Shown piece after piece: positions 42,675-50,389 of a stretch of DNA of 64,000 bases. The notes beneath the pieces are model-generated. The model worked only from the letters and a program-made list of their open reading frames with translations. It was not told the DNA's origin and ran no database searches. Source of the stretch: Streptomyces sp. CA-210063 (GTDB lineage: Bacteria > Actinomycetota > Actinomycetes > Streptomycetales > Streptomycetaceae); contig NZ_CP102512.1 of the NCBI RefSeq assembly GCF_024612015.1, positions 8,556,001 to 8,620,000 on the forward strand, written 5' to 3'. The first letter of the stretch is position 1; every line of letters begins with the position of its first letter. Made by a program: the position numbers and the translations under genes.

Positions 42675-43495
42675 GCGATCCCCCTCGCGGCGAGGAACTC
42701 GGCGGTGTTCAGGAAGGCGCGGCGGCCCTCGGGGGTGGCGTCCCACAGCGGGTCACCCGGTCGGGTCGGCTCGGCGCGCCAGGCGAGCACCTCCAGCGGG
42801 GTGCTGACGTACTCGGGGCGCGGGTCGGCCGGGTGCGGCACGTTGGCGATCAGGACGGTCACGTCCTGCTCGGCGCGCAGGGTCACACGGGCGCCGGGGC
42901 CGGCGGAGCCGGTGAAGTCGAGGGTGCCGTCCTCGCGTACCCGCACCCCCTGGAAGAAGGACAGCGAGGGCGGCAGGTCCCGGGGTTCGAGGCCGTTCTT
43001 GGCGGCGGCCAGCTTGAACAGCTCACGGCCGGCGGGGGAGGGCGACTGCGGGGTGCCGTCCCCGTACCGCTCGGTGTTGCGGACGAGCGTGGAGGTGCCG
43101 CACAGCGCGTCGTGCCGGCCGGAGGTGTCCGCGACGACCGAGGCGAGGACGCGGCCCTGGTCGGACAGGAGCAGCACGCCCTCGCCGAGGTAGGCGTTCC
43201 ACTGGACCTTGACCGTGTCCGCGACGTTCAGCCGCTCCCAGGGGCGGTCGGCGTGGTGCAGCAGCAGATGCGCGCACGCGTCGCCGCGCAGGTCGGTCAG
43301 CCGGAACTCCGTGCCCCGGGCCAGCACCCGGTGGGTGTAGTTCCCGCCCGCCACGGTCTCCGCCCACACCAGCCGATCCGCCTCGCGGGGTGGTGTCGGC
43401 CAGCTGCTCGCCGGGACCACGGGCATCGCCTCGGTCCGGACGCCCTCCTGAGCGCGGGCGTGATCACGTGCTCCGTACGTCGTCGATGTCGCCAT
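42671..43495 (-). CDS. Urea carboxylase-associated protein 2 (DUF1989; probable carboxyguanidine deiminase subunit)
   Basis: A 274-residue DUF1989 protein and first gene of the operon. Landmarks are GGNYTHRVLARGTEFRLTDLRGDACAHLLLHHADRPWERLNVADTVKVQWNAYLGEGVLLLSDQGRVLASVVADTSGRHDALCGT and NVPHPADPRPEYVSTPLEVLAWRA. It pairs with the next gene. ATG 43495 has GGAGG seven to eight bases upstream. The promoter region contains a perfect 10-bp inverted repeat shared with another locus, so control by the divergent TetR protein is likely. I saw no guanidine riboswitch. Confidence 0.9.
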   Translation of the reverse strand: MATSTTYGARDHARAQEGVRTEAMPVVPASSWPTPPREADRLVWAETVAGGNYTHRVLARGTEFRLTDLRGDACAHLLLHHADRPWERLNVADTVKVQWNAYLGEGVLLLSDQGRVLASVVADTSGRHDALCGTSTLVRNTERYGDGTPQSPSPAGRELFKLAAAKNGLEPRDLPPSLSFFQGVRVREDGTLDFTGSAGPGARVTLRAEQDVTVLIANVPHPADPRPEYVSTPLEVLAWRAEPTRPGDPLWDATPEGRRAFLNTAEFLAARGIA

Positions 43496-43520
43496 CGTCG
43501 GACCTCCGAGTGCGGTGCGT

Positions 43521-43546
43521 ATTTCTGTCGTCCGACAGAAATTAGG
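43521..43546. promoter_or_regulatory. TetR-type operator between carboxylase operon and its regulator
   Basis: ATTTCTGTCG-TC-CGACAGAAAT (43521-43542) is a perfect inverted repeat 26 bp upstream of the operon's first start codon and about 145 bp upstream of the divergent TetR gene. The extended half CGACAGAAATTAGG (43533-43546) recurs exactly at 53597-53610. Confidence 0.7.
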
Positions 43547-43687
43547 TCGGGGGCGGGTCGCCGCCATGTCCCGTGCGTTGCGCGGCGGTTACCGAGCTCT
43601 CACGAATGGTCGTGCCTCGTCAGGGCTCCGGTGAACCGCGCGATCGGTCACACGGGCTCGCGGGCGCCGTGTGCGAGGATCGAACGC

Positions 43688-44323
43688 ATGGGCAGCGTGG
43701 AGGGCACGGGTGGGCGGCGCGTCGGCAGGCCCCGGGCCGAGCGGCGGCCGGAGAGCGGCCTGTCACCCCGCGACGAACTGTTGGCCGCCGCCGCGGAGTT
43801 GTTCACGACACGGGGCTACGCGGCCACCACCACCCGGGCCGTCGCCGAGCGCGCCGGCCTGCGGCAGGCCTCCATGTACCACCACGTCTCCGGCAAGGAG
43901 GAGCTGCTCGCCGAGCTCCTGGAGTCCACGGTCACACCGTCGCTCACCTGCGCCCGGGAACTCCTCGCCCGGGACGCCGTCCCTGCCGAGCGACGACTGT
44001 GGGAGTTGTGCCGCGCCGACGTCGCCCTCCTGTGCGGCGGCCCGCACAACCTCGGCGGCCTCTACCTCCTCCCGGAGGTCCGCGCCGAACGCTTCGCCGG
44101 CTTCCACGCCGTACGGGCCGAACTCAAGGACGCCTACCGGCAGTTGATCGCGTCGACGGCTGCGGGCGGGGCACTCGCCAAGAGTGAGCTGGATCTGCGT
44201 ACCGACCTGGTCTTCGGGCTGATCGAGGGCGTCATCCTCGTCCATCGCTCCGACCCCGACCGCTCCGTGTCCGCCTTCGCCGAGGCGACGGCGGACGCCG
44301 CGCTGCGCATCGCCGGCGTCTGA
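43688..44323 (+). CDS. TetR-family regulator of the carboxylase operon
   Basis: A 211-residue one-component regulator. After a short basic tail (GGRRVGRPRAERR) the helix-turn-helix is ELLAAAAELFTTRGYAATTTRAVAERAGLRQASMYHHVSGKEELLAELLE. The C-terminal helical domain would bind the inducer, perhaps guanidine, urea or a derivative. ATG 43688 has GAGGATCG upstream; the frame is open much further up but overlaps the antisense operon. It is divergent from the operon across the palindrome at 43521 and probably also governs the permease locus near 53.5 kb, where the same half-sites recur. Confidence 0.9.
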   Translation: MGSVEGTGGRRVGRPRAERRPESGLSPRDELLAAAAELFTTRGYAATTTRAVAERAGLRQASMYHHVSGKEELLAELLESTVTPSLTCARELLARDAVPAERRLWELCRADVALLCGGPHNLGGLYLLPEVRAERFAGFHAVRAELKDAYRQLIASTAAGGALAKSELDLRTDLVFGLIEGVILVHRSDPDRSVSAFAEATADAALRIAGV

Positions 44324-44678
44324 GGAAAACGCCCCCGGCGTCCTTCGGCGCCCCGCCTCCGGCGCCGGTTCACCCCGGCAAGAGGTTCTTTTCGTACACC
44401 CGTGCATCGTCACGCATTGTGTGCGAATGACCTCCCAGCGTGTAAATCACCAGAGCGTACTCCTGTCCTGAGAGTGATTTCAGACGGTTGCTGAATATGA
44501 CGCAGCGATGATCCGGTCGGACTAAGCTCGCCCGCAGCGCACCGAGTTGAGGTGTATTCGTGCGCTTGTTCCAGAAAATACCGAAGATCCAGTTTGAATC
44601 GGTGATGAACCCCAACAACCCACAGCATCTCCCCGCAAGTCCCCCGACCTTCAGCCGAACTGTCTTTAGAGGGCATAC
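44324..44678. other. Intergenic region upstream of the rar operon
   Basis: About 355 bp, clearly more A/T-rich than its surroundings, with no believable gene. ATGACG (about 44497) and TAAGCT (44523-44528) could form a weak promoter with a long spacer. An imperfect dyad (GTCACGCA...TGCGAATGAC, about 44409-44431) lies further upstream. The A/T-rich 150 bases before the start suggest a long untranslated leader. Confidence 0.35.
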
Positions 44679-46328
44679 ATGGTGAGTGTTCAAAAGCCTC
44701 CCGGTGGCCGTGAACTTCCCTACGCGCGCGTGCTGCCGCTACCGGCGATACTGATGGCCGCGGCGACCGGGATCACCGTCTCCCTGGTGACGGGGCCGGC
44801 CCGGCTCGCCGTCGGCTTGTGCGGAGCCGTCGCGACGCTCCTGCTGATCGTGGTCGCCGTCGTCGCGGTGCGCGGCGGCCGTCGTACGGTCCGCGGACTA
44901 CGTGGCGAACAGGAGCGGCAGACCGCCTTCCTCGAACAGCGGATCGCCGCCCACGACCAGGAATTCACCCGGCTGGGCAAGGAGATCCTGCCCGCCGCGC
45001 TGTACCGGCTGCGCGGTGGAGAATCCCCCCCAGAGGTGATTCGTCACGTCGTCGACGGTGACGCGGAGTGGCGCGAACTGCCCGAGTCCCAGCGAGACTT
45101 GCTGCAGACGGTGCTCACCATCGTCGACCGCGAGGAAGCGCTGCGCGACTCCTCGCAGCGGTCCTTCGTCAACATCGCCCGTCGCGTCCAGGCGATCGTC
45201 CACCAGCAGAACAAGGAACTCCGGGAGATGGAGGAGGACCACGGGCGCAACCCCGAGGTCTTCGACGACCTCCTGCGCATCGACCACGGCACTGCGCTGA
45301 TCGGCCGCCTGGCCGACTCCATCGCCGTCCTCGGCGGCAGCCGCCCCGGCCGTGTCTGGCCCCGGCCCGTCCCCCTGTACAGCGTGCTGCGCGGCGCCAT
45401 GTCCCGCATCCTGGAGTACCGCCGCATCGAGCTCGACTCGATCGCCAAGGTCAACGTCAACGGCGTCTCCGTCGAACCGGTCATCCACGCCTGCGCCGAA
45501 CTCCTGGACAACGCCACCCGCTACTCGCCGCCCCACACCAAGGTGCACGTCACCGCCGTGGAGGTGCAGACCGGCATCGCCATCGAGATCGAGGACGGTG
45601 GCATCAGCCTCGGCGAGGAGAACCGCGCCAAGATCGAGGACATGCTGGCCAAGGCCCAGCAGGGTCTGGACATCCAGGACATGAGCGGCAGTCCGCGCCT
45701 CGGCCTCGCCGTCGTGGGCCGGCTGTCGACGATGTACAACATGCAGATCTCCCTGCGGCCGTCCGCCTACGGAGGCGTCCGCGCCGTCGTCGTCGTCCCC
45801 CGCGACATGCTCACCGACGAGCCCGCCCCCGGCCTCGCCCACGGCATCGGCGCCGCCGCCGTACCGACCATGGACACCGGCGGTGTCGAAGGCCCCAACC
45901 GCAAGGCCAAGCGTCGCCGCCCGACCACAGGACCGCGGATCCCGAGCTCCGCGGAGGAGATGGGACGGGACCTGGAGGACGACGTTCCCGTCGTCACCGA
46001 GTGGACGGCCAACGGCCTGCCGCAGCGTCGCAGCCGGATGACGATCCCGCTCAGCCAGCGCTACGCCGAGGCCGCCGCGGCGGAGGCCGCCGCCGAGGCC
46101 GCGATCGCCGCCTCACCCGTGTGGCAGCCCGAGCCCGAGCCGGAGAAGGAGCTGCCGCCGCCCGGCATGTGGGTCGAGGCGTTCATGGCCGGACTGAAGG
46201 GCGACCCGGACCCGGCCGCACTCACCCAGAACCCGGACGACCCGGACGAGTCCACCGGCATCACCGCTCTCACCACGAACAACGAGTCGGCCCGCACGGA
46301 CACCGACGACGAGGGGGACCTCAAGTGA
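44679..46328 (+). CDS. rarA: Conservon histidine-kinase-like sensor (CvnA9/RarA)
   Basis: A 549-residue membrane protein. Two N-terminal hydrophobic segments (about 18-65) precede a cytoplasmic helical region. A HATPase-like domain has the N-box HACAELLDNATRYSPPHTKVHV, then IEIEDGGISLGEENRAKI and SPRLGLAVVGRLSTMYNMQISLRPSAYGGVRAVVVVP. No phospho-acceptor His motif is evident, as in other conservon A proteins. The C-terminal tail is Ala/Glu/Pro-rich. It is shorter than many CvnA proteins because it lacks a large sensor domain. ATG 44679. It heads a five-gene operon with the B, C, D and P450 genes, known as rar in Streptomyces, which affects aerial mycelium formation. Confidence 0.9.
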   Translation: MVSVQKPPGGRELPYARVLPLPAILMAAATGITVSLVTGPARLAVGLCGAVATLLLIVVAVVAVRGGRRTVRGLRGEQERQTAFLEQRIAAHDQEFTRLGKEILPAALYRLRGGESPPEVIRHVVDGDAEWRELPESQRDLLQTVLTIVDREEALRDSSQRSFVNIARRVQAIVHQQNKELREMEEDHGRNPEVFDDLLRIDHGTALIGRLADSIAVLGGSRPGRVWPRPVPLYSVLRGAMSRILEYRRIELDSIAKVNVNGVSVEPVIHACAELLDNATRYSPPHTKVHVTAVEVQTGIAIEIEDGGISLGEENRAKIEDMLAKAQQGLDIQDMSGSPRLGLAVVGRLSTMYNMQISLRPSAYGGVRAVVVVPRDMLTDEPAPGLAHGIGAAAVPTMDTGGVEGPNRKAKRRRPTTGPRIPSSAEEMGRDLEDDVPVVTEWTANGLPQRRSRMTIPLSQRYAEAAAAEAAAEAAIAASPVWQPEPEPEKELPPPGMWVEAFMAGLKGDPDPAALTQNPDDPDESTGITALTTNNESARTDTDDEGDLK

Positions 46329-46732
46329 TCCAGCAACGAGCCAATTTCGACTGGCTGCTGAAGGATCTGGCCGACGGCGTACCCGGCATCCAGCAGATCG
46401 TGGTGCTCTCCGCCGACGGTCTGCGGATCGCCCGCTACGGCGGTGACGCCGATGCCGCCGACCGGGTCGCCGCGGCCTGCGCGGGACTGCAGAGCCTGGC
46501 CGGCGCCGTGGCCAGTGAGATCCCGCAGAGCGACGGCCACATGCGGATGGTCATCATCCAGATCAACGGCGGCTACTTCTATCTGATGGCCGCCGGCTCC
46601 AACGCCTATCTCGCGGTGCTCGCCAACGAGATCGCCGAGCCCGGGCTGATGAGCAACCGCATGCGCGATCTCGTCGACCGGATCGGCTCCCACCTCACCA
46701 GTCCGCCGCGGCGGAACGGGCAGACCGTATGA
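46325..46732 (+). CDS. rarB: Roadblock/LC7 conservon protein (CvnB9/RarB)
   Basis: A 135-residue Roadblock/LC7 protein. VIQQRANFDWLLKDLADGVPGIQQIVVLSADGLRIARYG starts it, and GHMRMVIIQINGGYFYLMAAGSNAYLAVLANEIAEPGLMSNRMRDLVDRI completes the fold. It is thought to regulate the small GTPase encoded two genes on, like MglB with MglA. The GTG start at 46325 overlaps the rarA stop (GTGA), so translation is coupled. Confidence 0.92.
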   Translation: MIQQRANFDWLLKDLADGVPGIQQIVVLSADGLRIARYGGDADAADRVAAACAGLQSLAGAVASEIPQSDGHMRMVIIQINGGYFYLMAAGSNAYLAVLANEIAEPGLMSNRMRDLVDRIGSHLTSPPRRNGQTV

Positions 46733-47142
46733 CGCCTCCGCGGCGCCAGCGGCGCCAGCCCAAACACGAGCCGCCCGCACCGCCGCCGCCCCTGGACGCC
46801 CCCACGAGCGGAACGGGGGAGCGCCCCCCGGAGCGGCTCTACATCCTCACCGGCGAGGACGGCGAGCGAGCCCCGATCGACCTCGTCACGTTAATCGTGG
46901 CGTGTGCCGACGCGCCGCCGTCCGCCGCGCCGGAGCAGTCGGCGCTGCTCCGGATCTGTCAGGCACCCCTGTCCGTGGCCGAGATCTCGGCCTATCTCAA
47001 CCTGCCGATCAGCGTGGTGACCGTCCTGCTCACCGAGCTGCTGACGGCCGAACTGGTACAGGCACGCGCACCGGTCGTCCGGCAGGCGCGGGCAGACCGT
47101 TCCCTCCTCGAAGCGGTGATGCATGGACTTCAAAAGCTCTGA
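46729..47142 (+). CDS. rarC: DUF742 conservon protein (CvnC9/RarC)
   Basis: A 137-residue DUF742 protein with a Pro-rich N-terminus. RPPERLYILTGEDGERAPIDLVTLIVAC and AEQSALLRICQAPLSVAEISAYLNLPISVVTVLLTELLTAELVQARAP form a winged helix-like domain. Its exact role in the conservon complex is unknown. ATG 46729 overlaps the rarB stop (ATGA), and its 3' end overlaps rarD by 20 bp. Confidence 0.92.
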   Translation: MTPPRRQRRQPKHEPPAPPPPLDAPTSGTGERPPERLYILTGEDGERAPIDLVTLIVACADAPPSAAPEQSALLRICQAPLSVAEISAYLNLPISVVTVLLTELLTAELVQARAPVVRQARADRSLLEAVMHGLQKL

Positions 47143-47746
47143 CACCATCACGGGTCCACGGACCGAGGACCACCTGCCGCACACTGCGCAGGCCGCGGCG
47201 AAGATCGTGATCGTGGGCGGTTTCGGGGTCGGCAAGACGACCATGGTGGGGTCCGTCAGCGAGATCAGGCCGCTGACGACCGAGGAGACCATGACGCAGG
47301 CCGGCATCGGAGTCGACGACAACTTCGGCTCCAAGACCAAGACGGCCACCACCGTGGCCATGGACTTCGGCCGCATCAGCATCACGGACGAGCTGGTGCT
47401 CTATCTGTTCGGCACCCCCGGACAGGAGCGCTTCTGGTTCCTGTGGAACGGCCTGTTCGAAGGCGCCCTCGGCGCGGTCGTCCTGGTCGACACCCGCAGG
47501 CTGGAGGTCAGCTTCGACGTCATGGGCCGCCTGGAGGAGCGGGGTGTGCCGTTCGTCGTCGCGATCAACGACTTCCCGGACGCTCCTCGCTACGCGATCG
47601 AGGAACTGCGTCAGGCACTCGACCTGCCCGAGGAGCTCCCGATCCTCCGCTGCGACGCGCGGCGCCGGGCCTCCAGCCGGGATGTCCTGATGACCCTCAT
47701 GCGCTTCCTGCACTCCCTGACCATGTCGGGATCGGCGTCCGCGTGA
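47123..47746 (+). CDS. rarD: Ras-like conservon GTPase (CvnD9/RarD)
   Basis: A 207-residue small GTP-binding protein. Walker A is GGFGVGKTT (32-40). Switch and G3 motif is LYLFGTPGQERFWFLWNGL. VVLVDTRRLE and VVAINDFPDA (variant of NKxD) complete nucleotide binding. The catalytic Gln is present in GQERF. It is the signalling switch of the conservon. ATG 47123 lies 20 bp inside rarC with coupled translation. rarE follows after 132 bp. Confidence 0.93.
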   Translation: MDFKSSDTITGPRTEDHLPHTAQAAAKIVIVGGFGVGKTTMVGSVSEIRPLTTEETMTQAGIGVDDNFGSKTKTATTVAMDFGRISITDELVLYLFGTPGQERFWFLWNGLFEGALGAVVLVDTRRLEVSFDVMGRLEERGVPFVVAINDFPDAPRYAIEELRQALDLPEELPILRCDARRRASSRDVLMTLMRFLHSLTMSGSASA

Positions 47747-47878
47747 ACCCTGTGAGCCCTGTACGAGTCCCGTGAACATCCTCAGGCCGGGAGCCGTGTC
47801 GTCCCGCACGGTGTCCCTCTCCCGGCCTCCCCAGCAACTCCCCAGACACCGGATCCACCTCAGTTCGGAGCGATCACC

Positions 47879-49357
47879 GTGACGCCTGAATCCCACTCCC
47901 TGACCGGCACGGCCGACCCCACGCCCGGGCCGCCCCCCGGTTGCCCCGCCCATGGCATGGGTCCCGGCGGGCTGCGCCGCCTGTACGGCCCCGAGGCGGA
48001 GGACCTGGGAGCCGTGTACGAGAAACTGCGCGCGGAGCACGGGCCGGTGGCCCCCGCGCTGCTCCACGAGGACGTGCCGATCTGGGTGGTGCTCGGCCAC
48101 GCCGAGAACCTGCACATGGTGAGCACTCCCTCGCAGTACTGCAAGGACAGCCGGTCGTGGACTCCCATGCTGGATGGCACGGTCAAGCCCGACCACCCGC
48201 TGATGCCGCACTTCGCCTGGCAGCCCATCTGCGCGCACGCCGAAGGCGATGAGCATCTGCGGCTGCGCGGTGCGGTCACCGGCGCCATGTCGACCATTGA
48301 CCACCGGGGCATCCGCCGCCACATCAACCGTGCGACCCAGCACCTCGTCAACCAGTTCTGCGAGGACGGCAGGGCCGACCTGGTCGGCCAGTTCGCCGAG
48401 CATCTGCCGATGGCGGTCATGTGCGAGATCCTCGGCATGCCCGAGGAGTACGGCGACCGGCTGGTGCAGGCCGCCCGCGACTGTCTCAAGGGTAGCGAGA
48501 CCGCGCTCGCCAGCCACGCCTACCTCATGGAAGTCCTCAGCCGGCTCGCCGTCCGTCGCCGGGCCCAGCCTCAGGAGGACTTCACCAGCCACCTCGTCAC
48601 GCACCCGGCCGGGCTCACCGACGAGGAGCTCAGGGAACACCTGCGCGTGGTGCTCCTCGCCTCCTACGAGGCCACGGCCAACCTCCTCGCCAACGTGCTG
48701 CGCATGGTGCTCACCGAACCGGGCTTCCGGGCCCAGCTGAACGGCGGCCAGATGACCGTGCCCGAGGCGGTCGAGCAGTCCCTGTGGGACGAGCCGCCGT
48801 TCAGCACCGTCTTCGCCTACTTCGCCAAACAGGAGACGGAGCTGGGTGGCCAGCGCATCCGCAAGGGCGACGGACTCCTCCTCGGCATGGCACCGGGCAA
48901 CGTCGATCCGCGCGTCCGCCCCGACCTCAAGGCGAACATGCAGGGCAACCGCTCGCACCTCGCCTTCAGCGGCGGCCCTCATGAGTGCCCGGGCCAGGAC
49001 ATCGGCCGCGCCATCGCCGACGTCGGCGTCGACGCACTGCTGGCCCGCGTTCCGGACATCCAACTGGCCTGTGCGGAGCACGAGCTGCGCTGGCGGTCGT
49101 CCGTCTCCACCCGGCACCTGGTGGAACTGCCGGTGAAGTTCGAGCCGAAGTCACCGCAGGAGATCATGGAGCGGCCCACCGTCAAGCCGGTGCCGTCGCA
49201 GCGCGCGAACAACTGGCAGGTCGGCAGGGAGCAGCCCCAGCCCACGGCTCCGGAACCCGCGGTCCCGGCCGACGAGCCCACACCGGCGTCGGCGCCCGAA
49301 CCGGCCGGACGGCCGGGCGTGTTCCGGCGTCTCCTGCGCTGGTGGCGCGGCAACTGA
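47879..49357 (+). CDS. rarE: Cytochrome P450 of the rar conservon (RarE)
   Basis: A 492-residue P450, CYP family of the conservon type. The heme loop FSGGPHECPGQ holds the axial Cys370. The ExxR region is EQSLWDEPPFSTVFAYFAKQETELGGQRI. In the I helix, where A-G-x-[DE]-T-[TS] is expected, the sequence is ASYEAT (261-266), so the usual catalytic Thr is replaced by Ala. The C-terminal 80 residues are Pro/Ala/Glu-rich and end RRLLRWWRGN, a tail not found in most P450s. GTG 47879 has GGAG nine bases before. The substrate is unknown. It converges with the pseudouridine synthase gene, 18 bp away. Confidence 0.92.
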   Translation: MTPESHSLTGTADPTPGPPPGCPAHGMGPGGLRRLYGPEAEDLGAVYEKLRAEHGPVAPALLHEDVPIWVVLGHAENLHMVSTPSQYCKDSRSWTPMLDGTVKPDHPLMPHFAWQPICAHAEGDEHLRLRGAVTGAMSTIDHRGIRRHINRATQHLVNQFCEDGRADLVGQFAEHLPMAVMCEILGMPEEYGDRLVQAARDCLKGSETALASHAYLMEVLSRLAVRRRAQPQEDFTSHLVTHPAGLTDEELREHLRVVLLASYEATANLLANVLRMVLTEPGFRAQLNGGQMTVPEAVEQSLWDEPPFSTVFAYFAKQETELGGQRIRKGDGLLLGMAPGNVDPRVRPDLKANMQGNRSHLAFSGGPHECPGQDIGRAIADVGVDALLARVPDIQLACAEHELRWRSSVSTRHLVELPVKFEPKSPQEIMERPTVKPVPSQRANNWQVGREQPQPTAPEPAVPADEPTPASAPEPAGRPGVFRRLLRWWRGN

Positions 49358-49375
49358 GCCGACCGGGCACTGGGG

Positions 49376-50317
49376 CTACCCTGCCCACTCCTCGTACGAG
49401 GGCCAGGCCCGCAGCACCCGCGGGCTGACGAACCGGTGCTCGCGCCCCGTGACCGGATCGGTGAACTCCAGGACCCGCGCGAGCAGTTGGAGCGGGCGCC
49501 GGAAGTCACCGGCCGCCACGGGGCCGGTCACCACCGGATAGAGGGGGTCGCCGAGGATCGGCACCCCCAACGCGCTCATGTGCACCCGCAGTTGGTGTGT
49601 CTGCCCGGTACTCGGTGTCAACCGGTACCGGGCCCGCCCGTTTCGGTGCTCGAGCAACTCGACCCGGCTCTCGGCGTTGGGCTCGCCCTCGACCTCGTAG
49701 GCCGCCGGCACCCCGCGCTCCTTGACGATCCGGCTGCGCACGGTACGGGGCAGGACCAGTGCGGGATCGTACGGGGCCACCGCCTCGTACTCCTTCGCCA
49801 CCCGCCTGTCGCGGAACAGCGTCTGGTACGCGCCGCGCTCCTTCGGCCTCACGGTGAACAGCACCAGGCCGGCCGTCAGCCGGTCCAGGCGGTGAGCCGC
49901 GCTCAGTGTCGGGATTCCCAGCTGTCGACGCAGCCGCGCCAGGGCCGTCTCGGCGACATGGCTGCCGCGCGGGGTCGTGGCCAGGAAGTGCGGCTTGTCG
50001 GCCACCACCACGTGTTCGTCCCGATACGCGACGTCGACCGTGAACGGTACGCGCTCCTCGTCCGGCAGGTCCCGGTGGAACCACACGAACATCCCCGGCA
50101 CGTACGCCATGTCCCACGGCACCGGGCGCCCGGTGGCGTCCACGATGTGTCCCTCGTCGAGCATGTTGTCGATCAACCCGGCCCTGGCCGGGAGCCGCGC
50201 TACGAGATAATCCCGCACGGTCGCCCACGTGTCCCCGGTCGGCAACCGCACCCGCACCGGATCCACCCCGTCGCGCTGCGGCAGGGGAGAGGGCGGGGGT
50301 GGAGTACGGCGTCTCAT
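49376..50317 (-). CDS. RluA-family pseudouridine synthase
   Basis: A 313-residue enzyme that isomerises uridine in rRNA or tRNA. After a Pro-rich N-terminus, the RluA core has VVADKPHFLATTP, the catalytic Asp in SAAHRLDRLTAGLVLFT, and TPSTGQTHQLRVHMSALGVPILGDPLYP. ATG 50317 was chosen because it lies 8 nt after a TACGCT -10, giving a leaderless start, while TTG and GTG codons just upstream have no ribosome site. The promoter resembles the PafBC-dependent type. The RNA target cannot be told from sequence. Confidence 0.9.
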   Translation of the reverse strand: MRRRTPPPPSPLPQRDGVDPVRVRLPTGDTWATVRDYLVARLPARAGLIDNMLDEGHIVDATGRPVPWDMAYVPGMFVWFHRDLPDEERVPFTVDVAYRDEHVVVADKPHFLATTPRGSHVAETALARLRRQLGIPTLSAAHRLDRLTAGLVLFTVRPKERGAYQTLFRDRRVAKEYEAVAPYDPALVLPRTVRSRIVKERGVPAAYEVEGEPNAESRVELLEHRNGRARYRLTPSTGQTHQLRVHMSALGVPILGDPLYPVVTGPVAAGDFRRPLQLLARVLEFTDPVTGREHRFVSPRVLRAWPSYEEWAG

Positions 50318-50325
50318 CACGATCA

Positions 50326-50348
50326 AGCGTACGTGGCGGTACCGACAG
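50326..50348 (-). promoter_or_regulatory. PafBC/RecA-NDp-like promoter of the pseudouridine synthase gene
   Basis: On the minus strand CTGTCGGTA (50348-50340), 8 bp, then TACGCT (50331-50326). It matches TTGTCRVTG-N8-TAnnnT except at the first and last positions of the -35 element. Confidence 0.5.
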
Positions 50349-50389
50349 GATGCCGATCACGCCCTGGATCTTGTTGGACGAGATGATGT

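Noticed and set aside
43496..43687. Guanidine riboswitch before the DUF1989 genes
   Set aside because: Too little conserved sequence; the spacer is better explained by the TetR-type inverted repeat.
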